Of a stretch of 64,000 bases of DNA, positions 25,986 to 33,610 are shown one piece after another. The stretch spans positions 1,105,241 to 1,169,240 of the forward strand of contig NZ_LR027848.1 of the NCBI RefSeq assembly GCF_900607235.1, in the 5' to 3' direction. Under the pieces are notes generated by a model. That model made no database searches. It had not been told where the DNA came from and saw nothing but the letters and a program-made list of their open reading frames with translations. Position 1 is the stretch's first letter. Every line of letters begins with the position of its first letter. This stretch comes from Olivibacter jilunii. GTDB taxonomy: Bacteria > Bacteroidota > Bacteroidia > Sphingobacteriales > Sphingobacteriaceae. The translations under genes were made by a program, and so were the position numbers.

Positions 25986-26831
25986 TTAGTTGCCGAAATC
26001 GGTCGAAAGACCCAAACTCTCATATGTAGTCATTTCGTTTTCGATCGTTGCCATTTTATCCCGGGCCATTTTATACGAGTCGCTACCCAAGAATAGATGC
26101 AAGGGTTTTGTTTCCATTTCCGCGACTTCGATAAACACCGCGGCAGCCTTTTCCGGATCGCCTGGCTGATTGCCTATTACCTGTTCTTCGTGTATAACCT
26201 CTAAATCCCGAGCTTCTTTATATTCCGCAATCGGATTTTGGGCGAGACGCATAGAACCTTTTAACAAGAAATTCGTCTTGAAATAACCGGGATACACTAC
26301 CACTGCTGATACCCCTAACGATTTGGCCTCCGCCGATAAGGCCTCGGTAAAGCCGGCAACCGCAAATTTTGTCGCATTATAAATGCCCCAACCGGGAAAA
26401 GTTCCTAGAAAACCTGCAATAGAAGAAATGTTGAAGATCGTACCCGCATGCTGTTTACGGAAGTAAGGCATCACATGGCGGATGACATTTAGCGAACCAA
26501 ATACATTTATGTCAAAGTTTTGACGAGCTTCTTTGTCGCTCAATTCTTCGAGTGTTCCTATCTGACCGTACCCTGCATTATTTACTACGACATCTATCAT
26601 TCCGAACGTATCAACGATCCTGTTTATCGATTTGGCGACACTTTGTTCATCCACCACGTCCATTTGGAGTGGAAGGAATTCAGAGCCTGAGTGGCTTACT
26701 TCCGAACGTAACGCATTTATATCTCTTGAAGTAGCCGCTACTTTATAACCGGCGTCCAGTAATTTTTTTACCAATGTTAATCCTAAACCTTTTGAAGCTC
26801 CGGTTACTAACCATACTTTTTTTGTTTCCAT
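25986..26831 (-). CDS. SDR-family oxidoreductase
   Basis: 281 residues from METKKVWLVTGASKGLGL, chosen because the glycine motif then sits at the normal place; an upstream ATG adds nine residues. TGASKGLG is the cofactor motif, NNAGYGQIG the NNAG motif, and ISSIAG with YNATKFAV the Ser-Tyr-Lys catalytic set. The C-terminal part is that of the longer classical SDRs often annotated as retinol-dehydrogenase-like; the substrate is unknown. It lies 84 bp downstream of an AraC regulator on the same strand. A similar SDR/AraC pair is at 43142-44959. Confidence 0.9.
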   Translation of the reverse strand: METKKVWLVTGASKGLGLTLVKKLLDAGYKVAATSRDINALRSEVSHSGSEFLPLQMDVVDEQSVAKSINRIVDTFGMIDVVVNNAGYGQIGTLEELSDKEARQNFDINVFGSLNVIRHVMPYFRKQHAGTIFNISSIAGFLGTFPGWGIYNATKFAVAGFTEALSAEAKSLGVSAVVVYPGYFKTNFLLKGSMRLAQNPIAEYKEARDLEVIHEEQVIGNQPGDPEKAAAVFIEVAEMETKPLHLFLGSDSYKMARDKMATIENEMTTYESLGLSTDFGN

Positions 26832-26915
26832 AATATTTGTTTTAATGTTATGGTACAAAGTAAGTTATAGTAACGCGGTTAGGGTTTGTTCAAAACATAC
26901 CGATATTTACGAGTT

Positions 26916-27860
26916 TCAAATATTTGGTTGCAATAAGCCGCTTTTTCTATAGATAGAAGGAGAAACACGTTCTTTTTTCTGAAAAAACGAAGAAAAAGAA
27001 GCAGGACCGGAAAAACCCAGCGCATAGCCAATGGTACTTATCGTCCAATCCGTTTGAAAAAGTAAAGATTTAGCTTCGTAAATTAAGCGTTCTTGAATGT
27101 GCTCACGGAGTGTTTTTCCTGTCCGCTCTTTAACTATCCTATTTAAATAATTGGGATGCACGTTCAACTGGTCTGCAAACTCGCTTGCGGTTTTAATTTG
27201 AAGAACCGAATTCGGATCCCGGACTTGAAAAGAAGACTCCAATAAGTTCAAAAAACTATAGAGATAATTATATCCTTCAGAAACATTCACATTAGGAAGA
27301 ACCTTTTCCACTCTTTGCGCTTCCAACAATAGCATTTGTAAATGTAATAGGATCGCTTGCTTTTTATCTTCATTATCCCCTTCATTTTCCTGTAGCATTA
27401 ACTCGAAATAGTGATTTATTTTTGAAGATTGGCTTTCATTTAATTGTATCACCGCTTTGTTTGCCTTAAAATAAGGGAACTGTTTAAATAATTGAAGAAC
27501 ATGGCCGGCATCAAGTTCAAAGTATTTTGGATTAATCAAACAAAAATGTCCACCTGTCTCTTTGGAAGTAGTTTGCCAGGACATGATTTCATCAGGATGT
27601 AGAAAACCGATATCGCCGGCCGACATATGATATTGATGCAATCCCACTGTAAGAATCCCCGTGCCCGACGTCATGTGAAAAATTTTATAGAATTGTCGCC
27701 GGTTAGGGGAGATATAATCATTTACCGGATAATCGTCTCGATTTTTTATGACGAAGTGATCTCCGTCAATAGGATAATGCTGGACATTTAAAAAAGGCAC
27801 CTGATAGCTGTTTTGAGCGAATGCCGATAATTCTAAACGAGGTATTTCTGATTTTTCCAT
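26916..27860 (-). CDS. AraC-family transcriptional regulator
   Basis: 314 residues. The N-terminal half is a cupin-like sensor (FYKIFHMTSGTGILTVGLHQYHMSAGDIGFLHPDEIMSW). The C-terminal HTH_18 domain is clear: IKTASEFADQLNVHPNYLNRIVKERTGKTLREHI, then WTISTIGYALGFSGPASFSSFFQKK. It is the probable regulator of the SDR gene just downstream on the same strand. The effector is unknown. Confidence 0.92.
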   Translation of the reverse strand: MEKSEIPRLELSAFAQNSYQVPFLNVQHYPIDGDHFVIKNRDDYPVNDYISPNRRQFYKIFHMTSGTGILTVGLHQYHMSAGDIGFLHPDEIMSWQTTSKETGGHFCLINPKYFELDAGHVLQLFKQFPYFKANKAVIQLNESQSSKINHYFELMLQENEGDNEDKKQAILLHLQMLLLEAQRVEKVLPNVNVSEGYNYLYSFLNLLESSFQVRDPNSVLQIKTASEFADQLNVHPNYLNRIVKERTGKTLREHIQERLIYEAKSLLFQTDWTISTIGYALGFSGPASFSSFFQKKERVSPSIYRKSGLLQPNI

Positions 27861-27897
27861 AGTGAAAATTACAAAAATGAGATTTACATCTATCCGT

Positions 27898-28518
27898 TTA
27901 ACCCTTTTTACATTTAATCAGAAAAAACGGATAGTTTTCCGTCACTTTTGTAACCTCGAATAAGCCGAAGTTGCCAAATTCTGCTTCAATTGATTCGGAG
28001 TCATAAAAAAACAGATTAACACCACCAAACATTTCATAACGATCTTTACCAATCCGTTTGCCTTGTCCGTAAGTGGGTGCTTCTTTTGAAATGGCGGAAA
28101 AAACCATATAGCCACCCTCCGCGAGCTGGTTGTAGCAGTCGCGAATCAGTTTCTCTCGTTCATCACTGCTCAATAAATGGATTAAAGCATAACAGAATAT
28201 CCCGTCAAATTGTGCATTATCAAAAGGCATATCGGTAACCGAGCCATGATAAATGGTCATATCTTTTCCATAGTGCTTTCTAGCTATTTCTATGGCCGTT
28301 TTAGATATTTCAATGCCGGTTACCCGCATTCCGTTTTCCACAAACAGTTGCGCATTTCGGCCATATCCGATTCCGGGGATAAGGATGTTGCTGATTGAAT
28401 TTTTCAGAAAGAAATCTTTTGTTAAAATTGCAGAATTAGCAGGTTCAAAACCCCACATTTCCTGTTTTTCGATAAAGCTTTTTTCCCAGAACTCGGGTCC
28501 TTCGTTCTCTATTGACAT
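27898..28518 (-). CDS. Class I SAM-dependent methyltransferase
   Basis: 206 residues. SAM-binding motif I reads ILIPGIGYGRNAQLFVENG (about 45-63), with the acidic residue of motif II at VTGIEISKTAI. FDGIFCYALIHLLSS is motif IV and EGGYMVFSAIS the following strand. The N-terminal EFWEKSFIEKQEMWGFEPANSA resembles TehB/thiopurine methyltransferase-like proteins. It is cytoplasmic; the methyl acceptor is unknown. It lies 37 bp upstream of the AraC gene on the same strand and could be co-transcribed with it. Confidence 0.88.
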   Translation of the reverse strand: MSIENEGPEFWEKSFIEKQEMWGFEPANSAILTKDFFLKNSISNILIPGIGYGRNAQLFVENGMRVTGIEISKTAIEIARKHYGKDMTIYHGSVTDMPFDNAQFDGIFCYALIHLLSSDEREKLIRDCYNQLAEGGYMVFSAISKEAPTYGQGKRIGKDRYEMFGGVNLFFYDSESIEAEFGNFGLFEVTKVTENYPFFLIKCKKG

Positions 28519-28659
28519 AACATGTGTATTGTCATGCCAAGTTACCTATTTGATAGGACATTATAAACAACGAATTATCTCGAAGACCAAGTTCCGTACC
28601 TATCACATTTTCTAACGTACGAGCGGTGGATAGGTCGCCCGCATCTGAACCTGTGCTCG

Positions 28660-29049
28660 TTATAGCATTTCGGCCAGTTGAATATTGTTTCCGCAAGTGT
28701 CATCCAATACAGCTATCATGGTTGGTCCAACTTCTTTAGGTTCCATAATAAATTGGACACCGAGCGCTTTCAACCTTTCATATTCTTTCTTTAGATCATC
28801 TACCATAAAGGATGTCCACGGAATACCCGCCTCTTTTAATGCCTTCTGATATTCTCTTGCTGGCGTAAATGCCATAGGTTCGAGGAGGAGTTCCACCCCG
28901 TTCTGTTCATTTGGCGAAACTAAGGTCAGCCATCTATATTCACCGACGGGTACATCCGTTTTTTTGATAAACCCTAACTTTTCTGTGTAGAACTGAAATG
29001 CTTTTTCCTGATCTTGTACAGGTACGCTTGTTACATATATTTTAATCAT
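28660..29049 (-). CDS. VOC-family (glyoxalase-like) protein
   Basis: 129 residues forming one pair of beta-alpha-beta-beta-beta modules of the vicinal-oxygen-chelate fold: IKIYVTSVPVQDQEKAFQFYTEKLGF at the start, and VGPTMIAVLDDTCGNNIQLAEML at the end, where the final Gln-Leu strand carries a potential metal ligand. No specific substrate can be assigned; members range from glyoxalase I to dioxygenases and resistance proteins. It lies 50 bp downstream of the short AraC gene, which probably controls it. This VOC plus AraC pairing is frequent in Bacteroidota. Confidence 0.88.
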   Translation of the reverse strand: MIKIYVTSVPVQDQEKAFQFYTEKLGFIKKTDVPVGEYRWLTLVSPNEQNGVELLLEPMAFTPAREYQKALKEAGIPWTSFMVDDLKKEYERLKALGVQFIMEPKEVGPTMIAVLDDTCGNNIQLAEML

Positions 29050-29099
29050 TGCCGAAGTGTTTTGTTAGTACAAAGATCAGCAGTTTTCGTTCAATATAC

Positions 29100-29504
29100 T
29101 TATTCCCGATTGCTAATATTCAGGTCTTGATAGGCTTTGGGAGAATAGCCCGTGCCTCTCTTGAAGACCTTCGAGAAGGTGGGTAAACTTTCATATCCCA
29201 CATTGAAACAAACTGAGGTGACGGAATGGCCTTTCTTGAGTAGCTCTTTAGCTCTTGCGATGCGTAAATCTCTGAGGTATTGTCGGGGGGGCAATCCATA
29301 AACTTGCTGAAATACCCTAATATAGTGGAAACGAGACATAAACGCGGCGGATGCGATCTTGTCTAATTCAATTTTGTCGCCATAATGACGCTCCATGAAG
29401 GCTTTAGATTGCCTTACGTATGCATAATAATGTTGTGGCAGGCCATGCTCTCTGCTTATTCGTTCTACTTCTTGTTCGTAAAAAGTCTTCTTAGGTGTAT
29501 TCAT
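29100..29504 (-). CDS. Short AraC-family regulator (DNA-binding domain only)
   Basis: 134 residues, about the size of the HTH_18 domain alone. Visible are FMERHYGDKIELDKIASAAFMSRFHYIRVFQQVYGLPPRQYLRDLRIARAKELLKKGHSVTSVCFNVGYESLPTFSKVFKR-type helices; the second HTH contains VTSVCFNVGYESLPTFSKVF. There is no sensor domain, so control would be by expression or by a partner. It lies directly upstream of the VOC gene on the same strand. Confidence 0.9.
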   Translation of the reverse strand: MNTPKKTFYEQEVERISREHGLPQHYYAYVRQSKAFMERHYGDKIELDKIASAAFMSRFHYIRVFQQVYGLPPRQYLRDLRIARAKELLKKGHSVTSVCFNVGYESLPTFSKVFKRGTGYSPKAYQDLNISNRE

Positions 29505-29766
29505 CCTTAACTATTTCTTAAACGATGGTCTATTGAAGCGTATCATATAATACGAATATCAGATACAAGCCTAATAATCACAAGCCATGGTTGAAAAATG
29601 TAAATTTTTTACACCATCCATTTTAATGAAGTAAAAAAATCCAACCAATATCATACTTAATTGTTTCAGTGTAAGATAGTTGTTTGTTGGGAAGGCAACC
29701 GGCTATTGACTGCATCGGCCCCCTTAAACAAACGACGGAATAAATGGTTAACAAAAAAAAACAATT

Positions 29767-30114
29767 ATGAAAACCGCTAAGTACATTGTGCTTAAATTTA
29801 TTGAAAGCCTCAATAGAGAAGATTTTGATGCCGCTCATGAATTGTTGGCTAAAGATATGACCTTCGAAGGCGTATTAGGCAGTCGCAATGGCTCCGATAG
29901 CTATATCGCCGACATGAGGAAAATGAAGCTTAAATACAATATTAAGGAGGTGATGACCAATGGAAATCATGTCGCTGTATTTTACTGTATTAACATGGGT
30001 GGAAAAGAAATCTTCAGTGCAGGATGGTACCACATAGAAAACGAATGTATCTCCAAATTTAAGGTGGTCTTTGATCCCCGACCCTTACTGGAAGCCGTTG
30101 AAGCCAAGAAATAA
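29767..30114 (+). CDS. NTF2/SnoaL-like protein
   Basis: 115 residues with the cone-shaped NTF2-like fold signature: YIVLKFIESLNREDFDAAHELLAKDMTFEG at the start and FSAGWYHIENECISKFKVVFDPRPLLEA at the end. There is no signal peptide. Such proteins bind or transform small hydrophobic molecules, and function cannot be assigned from sequence. It is monocistronic, with the divergent AraC gene 262 bp upstream and the chorismate mutase converging from the other side. Confidence 0.8.
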   Translation: MKTAKYIVLKFIESLNREDFDAAHELLAKDMTFEGVLGSRNGSDSYIADMRKMKLKYNIKEVMTNGNHVAVFYCINMGGKEIFSAGWYHIENECISKFKVVFDPRPLLEAVEAKK

Positions 30115-30220
30115 GCCGACAGTAATTGTCGCTGCTATTTTCAGATTGGGATATCCATGACTAATAGTAACGCTAATTACGCTGCGTTTATTGAAATGAA
30201 CTAATAAAAATTCAACATTC

Positions 30221-30239
30221 CAGCCTATTTAATAGGCTG
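30221..30239 (-). terminator. Short perfect hairpin at the chorismate mutase 3' end
   Basis: CAGCCTAT pairs with ATAGGCTG around a 3-nt loop. The hairpin overlaps the stop codon of the chorismate mutase gene. A T-rich stretch lies about 15 nt beyond on that strand. Confidence 0.5.
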
Positions 30240-30606
30240 TTTGTACGCCGTCTTTTTGCTCCAATTCCTTCTCTTGACGCACACTTTCAGCGTGCACATC
30301 TTCGTAAAGCCGCTTTATGAAATCAGCTGGTAGTCCTACCTTTTCACCTTCTGCAATGGCTTGCTGTAACACCTTCTTAAATCGGTCCGGTTGAACCACG
30401 GCTAAGTTATGCTTCATTTTGTAGGCGCCAATAATTCTAGCAGCTTGCATTCGGTCACCTAACAAGTGAATAATCTCTTTGTCTAATTCATCTATTCTTT
30501 TCCTATAAGTGGCCATCGTGTCTTGTGTAGACACAAGGTGGCTTTGAGCCTTTCCTGTCACAAAGCCTATAATACATATTCCTGTGATGGTGATGATTTT
30601 ACGCAT
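30229..30606 (-). CDS. Exported AroQ-type chorismate mutase
   Basis: 125 residues. A signal peptide (about 1-20, ending GKAQS) is followed by one AroQ chorismate mutase domain: YRKRIDELDKEIIHLLGDRMQAARIIGAYKMKHN (about 34-67), then DRFKKVLQQAIAEGEKVGLPADFIKRLYEDVHAESVRQE. The Arg and Lys residues expected to bind chorismate and the late Glu/Gln positions are present in outline. The enzyme converts chorismate to prephenate. An exported stand-alone form is unusual because the substrate is cytoplasmic; this is the *AroQ situation known from some pathogens. There are no aromatic-biosynthesis neighbours. Confidence 0.85.
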   Translation of the reverse strand: MRKIITITGICIIGFVTGKAQSHLVSTQDTMATYRKRIDELDKEIIHLLGDRMQAARIIGAYKMKHNLAVVQPDRFKKVLQQAIAEGEKVGLPADFIKRLYEDVHAESVRQEKELEQKDGVQTAY

Positions 30607-31050
30607 GATTTTTTAGTTTCACAACAAATCGGCGGCGGCTTTATTTCTACTCAATAATAACAACAAGCTCCGCTATTTGCTGTCTGTTCAGTTTACATTA
30701 TCCAAAATTATCATTTCAACGGAAAGTATAAAAATATAATAAGCTCATAAACCCTCACTTTCAAACACGTACTGCGCACTTCCGTCCAAAAGGCGTTTGC
30801 TAAGGAACAGTCTTATCAGATCGATGAATAAAAACTGCTAAAATGAGAATTATTTCAAAATCGCTTGACGCGATATACCCCTCGCAATGTCTTATTCACC
30901 CATTTTGGCTGTGAAAAAGGACCCCTATTTTTATGCAATAAAAGTAGTTGTAGCAATTAGACGAACACTTGATGTTGCAGTGAAACACAGACACAACCCT
31001 AGTTTCTGCTAGTATGTCCGGTCATTGCGAATGTTAATAAAAATTGAAAA
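30607..31050. other. 444-bp divergent intergenic region
   Basis: It lies between the chorismate mutase start and the DUF1801 start. Both promoters must be here, but no clean TTG/TAnnTTTG pair, repeat, hairpin or coding remnant was recognised. Confidence 0.5.
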
Positions 31051-31407
31051 ATGAGCTCAAAAAAGGTAGATGAATTTTTGGAAAAATTGGAACATCCGTT
31101 AAAGGAAGAAATGATGGCACTGCGTAATGCAATTATGAAAGTGTATCCTGAAATTACAGAAGACGTTAAATGGGGTGGCCCAAGCTTTTATTACAAAGGT
31201 GATATCGCCACTTTTAGTCTACGTGTGAAGGATACCCTAACGCTGGTCTTCCATCAAGCGGAAGGGTTGACCCCCGGCAGCGTGCTAGAACCGGCATCTA
31301 AAGGTAAAGCCTATGCGAAGTTCAAAAGCCTTGATGAAGTAGAAGCCAAAAGTAAAGAACTGCAAGCAGTCATAAAGCAGTGGATTCAACTCAGGGATAA
31401 ATTATAA
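31051..31407 (+). CDS. DUF1801-domain protein
   Basis: 118 residues. VDEFLEKLEHPLKEEMMALRNAIMKVYPEITEDVKWGGPSFYYKGDIATFSLRVKD contains the DUF1801/YdhG-like signature (E-x-x-K-W-x-x-P-x-F). It is cytoplasmic with no known reaction. It appears monocistronic; a hairpin of 10-bp arms (31476-31505) follows. Confidence 0.85.
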   Translation: MSSKKVDEFLEKLEHPLKEEMMALRNAIMKVYPEITEDVKWGGPSFYYKGDIATFSLRVKDTLTLVFHQAEGLTPGSVLEPASKGKAYAKFKSLDEVEAKSKELQAVIKQWIQLRDKL

Positions 31408-31475
31408 GGGCGCCGTAAACTTATACATGCTTTTAAGCAAGCAGAAGCCCGTAGACTTATGCGGCTATAGGTGCG

Positions 31476-31505
31476 TAGTAATAAGGTAAAATGATCTTAT
31501 TACTA
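31476..31505. terminator. Hairpin after DUF1801 gene
   Basis: TAGTAATAAG (31476-31485) pairs perfectly with CTTATTACTA (31496-31505). It lies 69 bp after the stop and has no T-run, so it is only a possible terminator. Confidence 0.4.
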
Positions 31506-31624
31506 TGTGCCAATTCGTTAACATTCAAGGTGAAATACGTTTTTTTCGTTTATATTAAAATGATTTAGTAGATTCGTAACGGCGAACCGATAAACTACTC
31601 AATCCAATTAGTGTCACCTAGCGT

Positions 31625-32209
31625 ATGTCATCCTATAAGTTATATACGGATAACGAATTAATTCATTTGTTAGCAGCGAATGACACGGCTGCTTTTTCCG
31701 AAATTTACCTGCGCTATGGTGAGCGCTTATATAAGCAAGCTTATCATGTATTGAGGAACCGCGAAGATGCAAAAGACATCGTGCAGGATATTTTTACCTC
31801 CCTTTGGAATAAAAGAACGGGGTTACAGATTAATAACCTTGCTGCTTACCTGTACATTGCCAATCGTAATCAAACAATCAAATTGATAGCCCATAAGAAG
31901 ATTACTTCTGTTTACTTCGACTGGCTTCAGGCACTGGCCAAAGAAGTGTCAGATAACGCCCATCATACGCTTCTTGAGAAACAACTTAACCAACTAGTGG
32001 AAGATGAAGTCAGCAAGCTGCCCTCCAAAATGCAAGCGGTGTTTAACCTCAGTAGAAAAGCACATCTTTCTCACAAAGAAATTGCAGCCAAATTGCATCT
32101 GTCTGAAGCAACAGTTAAAACACAAGTCAAGAATGCTTTGCGGATCTTAAGAAGCAAATTAGAAGCTTTTTTATACGCCATCCTTTTCCTTCTTTATTGG
32201 CTGTTCTGA
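31625..32209 (+). CDS. FecI-type ECF sigma-70 factor
   Basis: 194 residues. Region 2 shows FSEIYLRYGERLYKQAYHVLRNREDAKDIVQDIFTSLWNKR. Region 4 shows LPSKMQAVFNLSRKAHLSHKEIAAKLHLSEATVKTQVKNALRILRSKL, and a hydrophobic tail follows (FLYAILFLLYWLF). It is the first gene of the second SusC/SusD locus, with FecR 76 bp downstream, and should drive that locus when released. The hydrophobic C-terminus may bring it to the membrane. Confidence 0.94.
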   Translation: MSSYKLYTDNELIHLLAANDTAAFSEIYLRYGERLYKQAYHVLRNREDAKDIVQDIFTSLWNKRTGLQINNLAAYLYIANRNQTIKLIAHKKITSVYFDWLQALAKEVSDNAHHTLLEKQLNQLVEDEVSKLPSKMQAVFNLSRKAHLSHKEIAAKLHLSEATVKTQVKNALRILRSKLEAFLYAILFLLYWLF

Positions 32210-32285
32210 GTTAAAATTTTTTTTTTCTACCCCCAAGCAACTCCTCGTCGTACTTTACTTTTAATGATCCTTATTATCCGAGCGT

Positions 32286-33431
32286 ATGGAGAAAGAAAGA
32301 ATTAAAGAATTACTTCATAAATATAAAAAAGGTCTTTGCACTGACGCTGAAAAAGCTTGGATAGAATCCTTGTATGAGGCCCTGGCTAACCCTCCTTCTT
32401 CGGATTTAACCGATGAAATGATACAAGCAGATTTAGCAGAGGTCTATCAGCGCATACCTGCTTTATCGAAAAATAAAAGCTTTACCCTTTGGCCCCGGAT
32501 CGTCGCTGCGGCGATATTTCTACTTTTCGTTTCCATTGGCTTTTATTTTTTCAAAGAAAAAGACCCAAGCCAACCACTTGTTCAAATTGTTGATAAATCG
32601 AAGATCAATCCGAACGATTTTGCACCTGGTACCAATAAGGCCTTGTTAACATTAGCAGACGGATCACAAATAGCATTGGATAATGCGCCGGACCAGAAAA
32701 TACTTGACAAAGGAGGAATAAAAATTACGAAGAATGAAGATGGTTTAATTACCTACCAAATTAATCCGGGTGTCCGAGAGTCGAAATCAAATACATTGAG
32801 TACACCAAAAGGTGGGCAATACCAGGTCATTTTATCAGATGGCACGAAGGTTTGGTTAAATGCTGCTTCGTCCCTCCGCTATCCTACCGTATTTACAGGA
32901 AATGAGCGGAAGGTTATATTAAATGGCGAGGCCTACTTCGAGGTAGCCAAAAATGAAAAACAACCATTTAAAGTGGTGACAGATCGGCAAGAACTGTTGG
33001 TATTAGGAACCCATTTCAATATCAATAGCTATGAGGACGAACCTGATGTTAAAACAACCTTGTTAGAAGGAAGTGTTAAAGTCTCGGCATTTCAAACTAA
33101 ACAAACCATCCTCCTTAAACCGGGAGAACAAGCCGCCTTAAAACGAAGTGGAAAATTAAAGGTAGCTCAGATCAATGCTGAAAATGCGATTGCATGGAAG
33201 AGTGGGCTTTTTCAATTTCAAGGCTCCGGTATTCAAGAAGCGTTACGGCAAATGGCGCGATGGTATGATATAACAATTGAATTTGAAGGGGCCGTACCTG
33301 ATATTCAACTTTGGGGAGAAGTGCACCGGAAAGCCAATGCGCTAGAAGCTTTGGAAATTTTAAGTTATTTCGATTTAAAATATAAAATTTTAGCAACAGG
33401 AAATACCAAGAAAATCATCGTTATCCAATAA
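32286..33431 (+). CDS. FecR-family anti-sigma factor
   Basis: 381 residues with a cytoplasmic N-terminus and one transmembrane helix (IVAAAIFLLFVSIGFYFF, about 75-92). The periplasmic FecR domain carries LSDGTKVWLNAASSLRYP and GEAYFEVAKNEKQPF, and a DUF4974-like C-terminal domain follows (GLFQFQGSGIQEALRQMARWYDITIEFEG). It would be the membrane anti-sigma factor linking the STN domain of the downstream SusC to FecI. Confidence 0.95.
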   Translation: MEKERIKELLHKYKKGLCTDAEKAWIESLYEALANPPSSDLTDEMIQADLAEVYQRIPALSKNKSFTLWPRIVAAAIFLLFVSIGFYFFKEKDPSQPLVQIVDKSKINPNDFAPGTNKALLTLADGSQIALDNAPDQKILDKGGIKITKNEDGLITYQINPGVRESKSNTLSTPKGGQYQVILSDGTKVWLNAASSLRYPTVFTGNERKVILNGEAYFEVAKNEKQPFKVVTDRQELLVLGTHFNINSYEDEPDVKTTLLEGSVKVSAFQTKQTILLKPGEQAALKRSGKLKVAQINAENAIAWKSGLFQFQGSGIQEALRQMARWYDITIEFEGAVPDIQLWGEVHRKANALEALEILSYFDLKYKILATGNTKKIIVIQ

Positions 33432-33448
33432 ACTTTAATCAATAAATT

Positions 33449-33478
33449 ATGACAAAATCAAAAACGAAAATCACGTAA
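33449..33478 (+). other. Possible 9-residue leader ORF before SusC
   Basis: An ATG-started frame (MTKSKTKIT) ends 24 nt before a strong hairpin in the FecR-SusC gap. It is Lys/Thr-rich. Translation is unproven and it could be chance. Confidence 0.2.
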
Positions 33479-33501
33479 GTAAGCATAGCGTTAACAAAAA
33501 A

Positions 33502-33565
33502 CCGTTTCCTAACGCCATTAGGAAACGGAATACTTAGAGTTAACTCTTTCCGGATAAATCCGGAA
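33502..33565 (+). promoter_or_regulatory. Two hairpins in the SusC leader
   Basis: CCGTTTCCTAA (33502-33512) pairs perfectly with TTAGGAAACGG (33518-33528), and TTCCGGAT pairs with ATCCGGAA within 33548-33565. Neither is followed by a T-run. They sit in the same place as the hairpin leader of the other SusC gene. Confidence 0.45.
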
Positions 33566-33610
33566 CGCCAATTTGTTAAAACCTTTATTAACTCAAGCTT
33601 TACAAAAATA

